This document shows, piece after piece, positions 8,347 through 12,941 of a DNA stretch of 12,941 nt. A program made the translations under genes and the position numbers. The stretch is taken from positions 1 to 12,941 of the forward strand of contig QNCE01000032.1 of assembly GCA_003644405.1 (NCBI GenBank), read 5' to 3'. The notes beneath the pieces were generated by a model. That model was not told the origin of the DNA. It saw only the letters and a list, made by a program, of their open reading frames with translations, and made no database searches. This stretch comes from Candidatus Omnitrophota bacterium (lineage in GTDB: Bacteria; Omnitrophota; Gorgyraeia; Duberdicusellales; 4484-171). The stretch's first letter is position 1, and each line of letters begins with the position of its first letter.

Positions 8347-8354
8347 ACCTCCCT
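8347..8354 (-). promoter_or_regulatory. strong Shine-Dalgarno site in front of an ATA codon
   Basis: The minus strand reads AGGGAGGT here, four bases before ATA at 8342-8340. The same GGAGGT sits three bases before the ATG of the GT2 gene starting at 6235. The intact site fixes where the methyltransferase once began and shows that its start codon, not its ribosome binding site, has changed. Weak initiation at ATA cannot be ruled out. Confidence 0.65.
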
Positions 8355-8390
8355 CGCTTACTTACATGTATTTATTTAGAAAACTACAAA

Positions 8391-9254
8391 TTATCTTTTT
8401 ATCAAGGAAAGGAGAAATCTAGCATAGTTTTTCCAGTTAGTCTTACTATATTTAAATGATAGCCTGAAACACTCTCTAGCCTCTTCTTTATATCCTTTCT
8501 TAATCAATTCATAAGCGACCCAACTTAAATTTTGTGACAACTCTTCTTTCATGCCCTCTGATAAGTATAACTTCTGGAATTTAATAAAATACTGATAATA
8601 TCCATAAACCACTTTTTTAGGGGAAGCACTGATAGAAATTTTTTTATCTCTATACATTCGAGCAAGATATTCGGGCACTACCTCCATTTCATACTTGGTA
8701 GCAATTCGTGTCCACATCTCTCGGTCTTGGCAACTCACAAAGCTTTCATCAAATAATCCTACTTCATCAAAACACTCTTTCTTTACAACCACTGTTGAAG
8801 AAGGTATAAAATTACCTCTTAGTATATTCTGTAGAACCCTGCCCTTTACTACAAAATTTAGTTTTCTAAATAACTTACCCTTCTCGTCTATCATTTCTAC
8901 CCAGCTATAAACTAAACCAACTTTATTTGACATTTTCTGAAACGTATCTATCTGCTTCTTCAACTTCTCTGGCAACCATTCGTCATCTGAATCTAAAAAA
9001 GCAATATATTCTCCTTTTGAGTTTTTTATCCCGGTATTCCGTGTTGCATTCCCTCCCATATTTATTCGATGCTTAATATATCTAATTCTGGCGTCATTAA
9101 AATCATTAACTACCTTTTCAGTATTATCGACTGAACGGTCATCAACTACGAGAATTTCAAAATCTTGAAATGTCTGATTCAAAACACTCTCAATTGCTCT
9201 CCCGACTAGATGCGCTCGATTATAGGTAGGAATGACAACACTAACGGTTGGCAT
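8391..9254 (-). CDS. GT2-family glycosyltransferase
   Basis: A complete 287-residue GT-A family 2 glycosyltransferase. The first residues VSVVIPTYNRAHLVGRAIES (4-23) are the family's opening strand, so the ATG at 9254 is convincing despite a weak ribosome binding site. ILVVDDRSVDNT (34-45) and FLDSDDEW (86-93) supply the nucleotide- and metal-binding aspartates. NFIPSSTVVVKKECFDEVGLFDE (148-170, beginning NFIPSS) and QDREMWTRIA (176-185) form the acceptor/catalytic region. The C-terminal 50 or so residues are helical and charged (VAYELIKKGYKEEARECF), resembling a TPR-like tail often seen in this subgroup. It lies 22 nt after the small methyltransferase gene and 48 nt before the degenerate one. 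It is predicted to elongate the lipid-linked glycan; the donor is unknown. Confidence 0.95.
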   Translation of the reverse strand: MPTVSVVIPTYNRAHLVGRAIESVLNQTFQDFEILVVDDRSVDNTEKVVNDFNDARIRYIKHRINMGGNATRNTGIKNSKGEYIAFLDSDDEWLPEKLKKQIDTFQKMSNKVGLVYSWVEMIDEKGKLFRKLNFVVKGRVLQNILRGNFIPSSTVVVKKECFDEVGLFDESFVSCQDREMWTRIATKYEMEVVPEYLARMYRDKKISISASPKKVVYGYYQYFIKFQKLYLSEGMKEELSQNLSWVAYELIKKGYKEEARECFRLSFKYSKTNWKNYARFLLSLIKR

Positions 9255-9276
9255 ATCTCGTTATAATTATTTTACT

Positions 9277-9900
9277 CTATTTCTTTAGTATAAAAAATCT
9301 ATGATAAGGATATTCAAAAACTCTATAGGTTCTCTTAATAATAAATCCTGCCTCTTGTATATCTTTGGTAATCTTCTTCAAGTGAAAATTTTTCGTACCG
9401 ATTTCCCAGTAGTGGTCTGGGCTAAAATTATAACTAGGTTTTTTGATCCTTGGTAAAGGGATAAGTTTTTTTATCTCTTTAATTTTCGGAATTTTAATGA
9501 TGAGTGGGTAAACTCTATTTATATCAGGTAAAGACAGGATTGCGAATTTCTTTGATACTCGAAATATCTCTAAAAGAGCCAACTTAAAATCAGTGTAGGG
9601 CAAATGTTCTAAAATCTCATAACAGGCCACTACATCGAACACATTACTCTTAAAAGGAATACTTACAACATTTCCTACTACATTTGGTTTTAAATTTTTT
9701 TCGATATCTAAGGCTGTAATATCTATGCCTATTTTTTTAAGATAATCGGAAACAAATCTATTCCCAATTCCAATCTCAAGAACACTCTTAGGATTCAAGT
9801 TAACTATTTCATGAATCTGATGCCAATAACTACAAAAACGCTCCTTGGAATTATAAGATTTATCAAAATAAGGAAAAAACTTCTTTGTTGGATCCTCCAT
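9277..9900 (-). CDS. small class I SAM-dependent methyltransferase
   Basis: A 207-residue methyltransferase. Motif I is VLEIGIGNRF (residues 40-49), where the usual third glycine is replaced by R48 after N47. ALDIEKNLKPN (63-73) provides the acidic ribose-binding residue. GNVVSIPFKSNVFDVVACYE (76-95) and ILEHLPYTDF (96-105) match the Methyltransf_11 group. It is short, consisting of little more than the Rossmann core and a brief C-terminal domain. The ATG at 9900 has AAAGG eight bases upstream, and the gene follows the flippase stop by 12 nt. The probable role is methylation of a sugar or other carrier-linked group in this pathway. Proteins of this type near GT2 genes are common, but their targets are usually not known. 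Confidence 0.9.
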   Translation of the reverse strand: MEDPTKKFFPYFDKSYNSKERFCSYWHQIHEIVNLNPKSVLEIGIGNRFVSDYLKKIGIDITALDIEKNLKPNVVGNVVSIPFKSNVFDVVACYEILEHLPYTDFKLALLEIFRVSKKFAILSLPDINRVYPLIIKIPKIKEIKKLIPLPRIKKPSYNFSPDHYWEIGTKNFHLKKITKDIQEAGFIIKRTYRVFEYPYHRFFILKK

Positions 9901-9912
9901 ACTTTATACCTT

Positions 9913-11409
9913 TTATATCTTACCTTTTTTTATTATTCCTTGAAAACTTTCTTTTATAACTACATTCATCCCATAATCAAAAATTATATTAGATAACCAT
10001 ATCCCAACAAGATATACCAAGATACCAGCGAAAGCGAGAAAGATAATCTGTATTATATTAATCTCTATAAAGCTTTTTAGAATTAGTATCAGTAATGACA
10101 TTATAACTCCATTTACAAAAGGAATGCTTATTTTTTTGGCCAACTCTTTTTTACTACATTTTATAATTTTCACACAATCGAATATAAAACCCATATTTGA
10201 GAAAAAAATACTCAGGAATACTGCAATCGATGTGCCTAAAATATCCAACTTTACACTAAGAGGGTATATAAAAGTAATAATTATCAATAAACGAACTACC
10301 TGCCATTTTGTATCTATTTTTGGCTTACCTATAGCATAAAATAAAACGCCTGTTGTTGCTGCTATTGACCTTACTAAACCCGCAAGTACTAACACTTGCA
10401 TTGCAGAAATCATAGGAATCCACTTCTCTCCTAGAAATACTTTTGTAAAATCTGGAGCTAATATAAATATTAACCCCGCTATAGGAAAAGATAAAAAGGC
10501 AGTAACAAGTAAAACTTTCAAGTATGTTTTTCTTAGCTCTAAAATATTATTTTGTAATTTTGAATATGTAGGGAAAGCTACTTGTGAAATAACATGAGCA
10601 ATTTCCGTTGCTGGCAGATTGGATATTCTATAAGCCATCTGATAAAACCCTAACATAGTAACCCCTAGTAGTTTTCCTACAAAAGCATCGTCTCCTTGTG
10701 TAATTAGAAAAATCAATATGCTCGAACCTAAAATCCACTTTCCAAAGTTAAAAAGCTCACCTAACTTTTCAAGCTCCAATCTAAACCGTGGTCTCCAAGA
10801 ACTTATCCAATAACTCACAATAAATCTCGTGAATTCTCCAGCCAATAATCCGAAAACGAGTGCCCATACACTTTTAAGTATAAATGCAGCAGAAATAGAC
10901 ACAATAAAATCAACCAAAGTTCCACTAAATTGATATATAAATTGTCTATTAAACTCTAACTCTTTTTGAAAATGAACAACCCCAATGTTACTAAATGCCC
11001 GTAGAAGAAAAGAAAATCCAATTACTTGAATAATAACTTTCGCTCCGTATACCTTAAAAAACAACTCCACGTAAGGTGCAACTAGATAAAGAATAATGAA
11101 TAGAATAAAGCCTCTTAAGACCAAAACTGTCCAGGCAATATCAAGATAAGGGGTTATTTCCTCCTTTTTCTGTATTAAAGCAGCCTGAAAACCAGTCTGA
11201 GAAAAAGTTTCTAGAATTGCCACCGTTAACAGTGCTATTCCCATTAAACCAAAATCGTAAGGAGCAAGAATACGGGCAAGGATTATGAGTCGGCCCAATC
11301 TAAAAAGTTGCTGAGATATTCTAAGAGCAAATACCCAAAATCCTCCACGGACCGCCCGTTGGAACAAAAAAGGTTCTGATAATGCCAACTCTTTATTCTC
11401 CAAATCCAT
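9913..11409 (-). CDS. polysaccharide flippase, Wzx/WzxC-like (MOP superfamily)
   Basis: A 498-residue integral membrane protein with about 12-14 hydrophobic segments, the usual size for polysaccharide-specific MOP flippases. It would move the undecaprenyl-linked oligosaccharide from the cytoplasmic to the periplasmic face. ILARILAPYDFGLMGIALL near residues 43-61 and FSQTGFQAALIQKK (69-82) are hallmark stretches of the WzxC/TuaB branch (Polysacc_synt_3). GVTMLGFYQMAYRISNLPA and VAFPTYSKLQ follow mid-protein. The C-terminal 100 residues are largely hydrophobic and end in a basic tail. The ATG at 11409 has only a weak GGA upstream. The gene is preceded by the longest gap in the cluster (75 nt) and followed 12 nt later by the small methyltransferase. 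Substrate specificity is not readable. Confidence 0.94.
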   Translation of the reverse strand: MDLENKELALSEPFLFQRAVRGGFWVFALRISQQLFRLGRLIILARILAPYDFGLMGIALLTVAILETFSQTGFQAALIQKKEEITPYLDIAWTVLVLRGFILFIILYLVAPYVELFFKVYGAKVIIQVIGFSFLLRAFSNIGVVHFQKELEFNRQFIYQFSGTLVDFIVSISAAFILKSVWALVFGLLAGEFTRFIVSYWISSWRPRFRLELEKLGELFNFGKWILGSSILIFLITQGDDAFVGKLLGVTMLGFYQMAYRISNLPATEIAHVISQVAFPTYSKLQNNILELRKTYLKVLLVTAFLSFPIAGLIFILAPDFTKVFLGEKWIPMISAMQVLVLAGLVRSIAATTGVLFYAIGKPKIDTKWQVVRLLIIITFIYPLSVKLDILGTSIAVFLSIFFSNMGFIFDCVKIIKCSKKELAKKISIPFVNGVIMSLLILILKSFIEINIIQIIFLAFAGILVYLVGIWLSNIIFDYGMNVVIKESFQGIIKKGKI

Positions 11410-11477
11410 TATTCCATTAGGAGTTATTATTGTTTAATGTTCTGTTGCCAGAGTATCTCTACACTTATGTATTTTAG

Positions 11478-11483
11478 ATTATA
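11478..11483 (-). promoter_or_regulatory. possible -10 element (TATAAT) before the flippase gene
   Basis: A perfect TATAAT lies on the minus strand just after the ligase-like gene's TGA, about 70 bases before the flippase ATG. It is in the largest intergenic gap of the cluster. I find no good -35 at a 16-18 base spacing, and such hexamers are common in A+T-rich DNA, so an internal promoter is only a possibility. Confidence 0.2.
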
Positions 11484-11484
11484 C

Positions 11485-12834
11485 TCAAACTGAAGTTCCC
11501 TTAACACTGGGTAGCATTAATATTACTCCGGTTAAAAACCAGAAAGGCTCCATAATACGCACAATAATAAAAGTTGCTGCGGCAAAGGAATGAAAAAGTA
11601 GTCCTATAAAGCCACTTAAAAATCCTAAAGTTAATCCTTTCAACCATCCGTCTTCTACTGCTCTAAAGATCGACAAACTATATCTAAAAATAGAGATTAA
11701 TAGCCACATAAATATTGAAAAACCCAAAATTCCCGTCTCTCCTAACACACGAGGATACTGAGCATCTACTAAACCTAAGCCAGTAACTCCCCGACCTAGA
11801 AGAGGTCTCCTTTTCCACTCTCTAAAAACCCTTTTCCAAGTTTCGATACGAGCGTATGCTGAATCTTCAAGAGGAATAGGCCTTCCGTAAAGAGAAACTC
11901 GAGGTTTGCGAGGAGTAAACGTATATCCTATTCGCTCAATAACCTTCTCTGGCAAGATAAAAGGAAAGGTACACATACCCAACAGAAGTATTCCTATAAG
12001 TAAAAGTTTTTTCTTTTTAGTTAATATAGTAAGAACAAGGTATGTAATTATAAATGCTAGGTAACTTCCTCGAGAAAGAGTTTGGAGAAGGGTTATAAAT
12101 ATAAGACACGCTAAAATTCCACAAAAAATCCGCCACCCTCTTAAAGAACTGTATAAGAAAATGCCTGTTGAGATTGCAAATAACAAGACCAAATACCCTC
12201 CCAATGTATTAGGTTCACCTTTGGGACCTTCAAACGGAGCAGTAGCTCTTCCTCCCATTTTTTCAATAGTTACTAATGCATAGATGCAAGTTATAGCACA
12301 AGTAATCAGAAAGACTACAAGGAAAACTTTTATCTGCCTTTCATCTCGGATATTGTTAGTCACTAAAAAATAAAGCATAAAGTATTCAACGTACTTTAGG
12401 ATATAAAAAAAGCTTTTTAAGGGATGGACCCCGCCAGTTAATATACCTATGATGGTTGAAATAATACAAATAAGGATATAAGTAACTATTAAACCATTGA
12501 TTGGGGTCCTTCTAAAAAGCCCCAACTCTTTATTTATTGCCATCTTAGCTAACCAGCTAAAAAATACTACAATGAGCAGAATATCGTCGACACGCACAAC
12601 TACTGCCCTTGCCGGAACCTCTGCTAATTTAAATTCTGGCGATAAAAGCATAGAGAAAATTAAAATGACCAAGGCCAAATCTGTATTCAGAAAGGTAATT
12701 AAAACTAAACCTAGTGCCAAGATAGTCACGGATAAAATAAAGAAAGGGAGTTTTAGAAAAACTATTCCTACTATAAGCAAACTCAAAAGTATACCTATAA
12801 GAATAATTTCAATTTGTCCTTTCCTTACCTTCAT
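11485..12834 (-). CDS. O-antigen ligase / polymerase-like membrane protein (Wzy_C family)
   Basis: A 449-residue polytopic membrane protein with about 11-12 hydrophobic segments. The Wzy_C signature region contains QTLSRGSYLAF (residues 251-261). A large extracytoplasmic loop (about 296-365) with ARIETWKRVFREWKRRPLLG (328-347) and GRGVTGLGLVD (347-357) is followed by LGETGILGF (364-372). This is the arrangement of WaaL ligases and Wzy polymerases, which join or polymerise undecaprenyl-linked glycans on the periplasmic side. Sequence alone does not separate ligase from polymerase. The ATG at 12834 overlaps the TGA of an upstream reading frame as ATGA, so it is probably translationally coupled; there is no ribosome binding site immediately upstream. 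Membership of the pathway is supported by the flippase gene directly downstream. Confidence 0.9.
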   Translation of the reverse strand: MKVRKGQIEIILIGILLSLLIVGIVFLKLPFFILSVTILALGLVLITFLNTDLALVILIFSMLLSPEFKLAEVPARAVVVRVDDILLIVVFFSWLAKMAINKELGLFRRTPINGLIVTYILICIISTIIGILTGGVHPLKSFFYILKYVEYFMLYFLVTNNIRDERQIKVFLVVFLITCAITCIYALVTIEKMGGRATAPFEGPKGEPNTLGGYLVLLFAISTGIFLYSSLRGWRIFCGILACLIFITLLQTLSRGSYLAFIITYLVLTILTKKKKLLLIGILLLGMCTFPFILPEKVIERIGYTFTPRKPRVSLYGRPIPLEDSAYARIETWKRVFREWKRRPLLGRGVTGLGLVDAQYPRVLGETGILGFSIFMWLLISIFRYSLSIFRAVEDGWLKGLTLGFLSGFIGLLFHSFAAATFIIVRIMEPFWFLTGVILMLPSVKGTSV

Positions 12835-12941
12835 AGATAAACAAACGAGGGGTCAAAACCCCTCATCTTTAGAAGACTAATTTTACCGGTTACGATTAAC
12901 TCTTCTCTAATTCGGAACCTTCCTCTCGTCCGTAATACCGA
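12831..12941 (-). CDS. C-terminal end of an unidentified CDS (partial, enters from the right edge)
   Basis: One minus-strand frame is open from the window edge for 36 codons and ends in a TGA that overlaps the next gene's ATG by four bases (ATGA). The other two minus frames have stops within this stretch. The tail includes RFRIREELIVTGKISLLK and ends FVYL. I do not recognise the family. The overlap and strand argue that it is an upstream member of the same operon. With only 36 residues visible, chance openness cannot be fully excluded. Confidence 0.6.
   Translation of the reverse strand, partial: SVLRTRGRFRIREELIVTGKISLLKMRGFDPSFVYL
12847..12864. repeat. short perfect inverted repeat (7-bp stem, 4-nt loop)
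   Basis: GAGGGGT and ACCCCTC flank a CAAA loop (plus strand), giving a compact GC-rich hairpin in an A+T-rich setting. It lies 13-30 bases before the start codon of the ligase-like gene and within the last codons of the partial upstream CDS. The minus-strand continuation is GTTTGTTTATC, T-rich but not a clean U-run. It could modulate coupling or termination between the two genes, or be incidental. Confidence 0.4.

Noticed and set aside
8363..8370. TACATGTA palindrome in the gap before the degenerate methyltransferase
   Set aside because: An 8-base palindrome in A+T-rich DNA is expected by chance, and there is no second copy or other operator-like context.
12847..12864. Intrinsic terminator call for the inverted repeat
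   Set aside because: Neither strand has a clean U-run after the stem, and the repeat lies within an apparent coding tail that overlaps the next start, so a terminator call was not made.
12497..12880. 127-residue plus-strand open frame
   Set aside because: It lies antisense to the N-terminal half of a well-supported membrane protein and has no recognisable domain or ribosome binding site; it is a shadow frame.
1..12941. Insertion sequence, CRISPR array, tRNA or defence-system content
   Set aside because: No transposase-like frame, terminal inverted repeats, regularly spaced repeats, tRNA-like fold or nuclease/helicase motifs were seen; all coding space is taken by glycan genes.

Overview
This is a 12.9 kb stretch of a surface-polysaccharide (O-antigen or capsule-like) biosynthesis locus. 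Every gene I can support lies on the minus strand, so transcription runs from the right edge to the left edge. The DNA is visibly A+T-rich, with many AGA/AGG arginine and ATA isoleucine codons. A GT9 (LPS-heptosyltransferase-like) protein, a Wzx-type flippase and an O-antigen ligase/polymerase-type membrane protein point to a diderm bacterium. A low-GC anaerobe or candidate-phylum lineage is possible, but the sequence alone does not settle taxonomy. TAA, TAG and TGA all end genes, so the standard bacterial code is in use.

Order of transcription, right to left: (1) the C-terminal tail of an unidentified CDS entering at the right edge, which overlaps the next start as ATGA; (2) an O-antigen ligase/polymerase-like membrane protein; (3) a WzxC-like flippase; (4) a small SAM methyltransferase; (5) a GT2 glycosyltransferase; (6) a broken SAM methyltransferase; (7) a UDP-galactopyranose-mutase-like FAD protein; (8) a second, WbbL-like GT2; (9) a GT4; (10) a GT9; (11) a second SAM methyltransferase of a different type; (12) a GT4; (13) a further GT4 that runs off the left edge. 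Junctions are tight, from a 19-nt overlap to a 75-nt gap. No stretch over 300 bases lacks a gene or gene remnant. This looks like one long operon, with at most a weak internal promoter candidate in the 75-nt gap before the flippase.

Functionally, the glycosyltransferases (two GT2, three GT4, one GT9) would build an oligosaccharide on a lipid carrier. The UGM-like flavoprotein may supply or modify a sugar precursor, and the methyltransferases may methylate sugars or cap the chain. The flippase would export the lipid-linked unit, and the Wzy/WaaL-like protein would polymerise it or ligate it to its acceptor. No initiating phosphotransferase, chain-length regulator (Wzz) or nucleotide-sugar pathway gene is visible, so these probably lie outside the window.

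The most noteworthy local observation is the methyltransferase remnant at 7560-8342. The longest start-to-stop ORF there (7668-8168, from a GTG) begins in the middle of the SAM-binding motif. The frame is really open up to a strong ribosome binding site followed by ATA where ATG is expected. Two motif glycines are arginines, and an in-frame TAA cuts off a recognisable C-terminus. I see no convincing evidence of a wholly new system, mobile element, CRISPR array or RNA gene.
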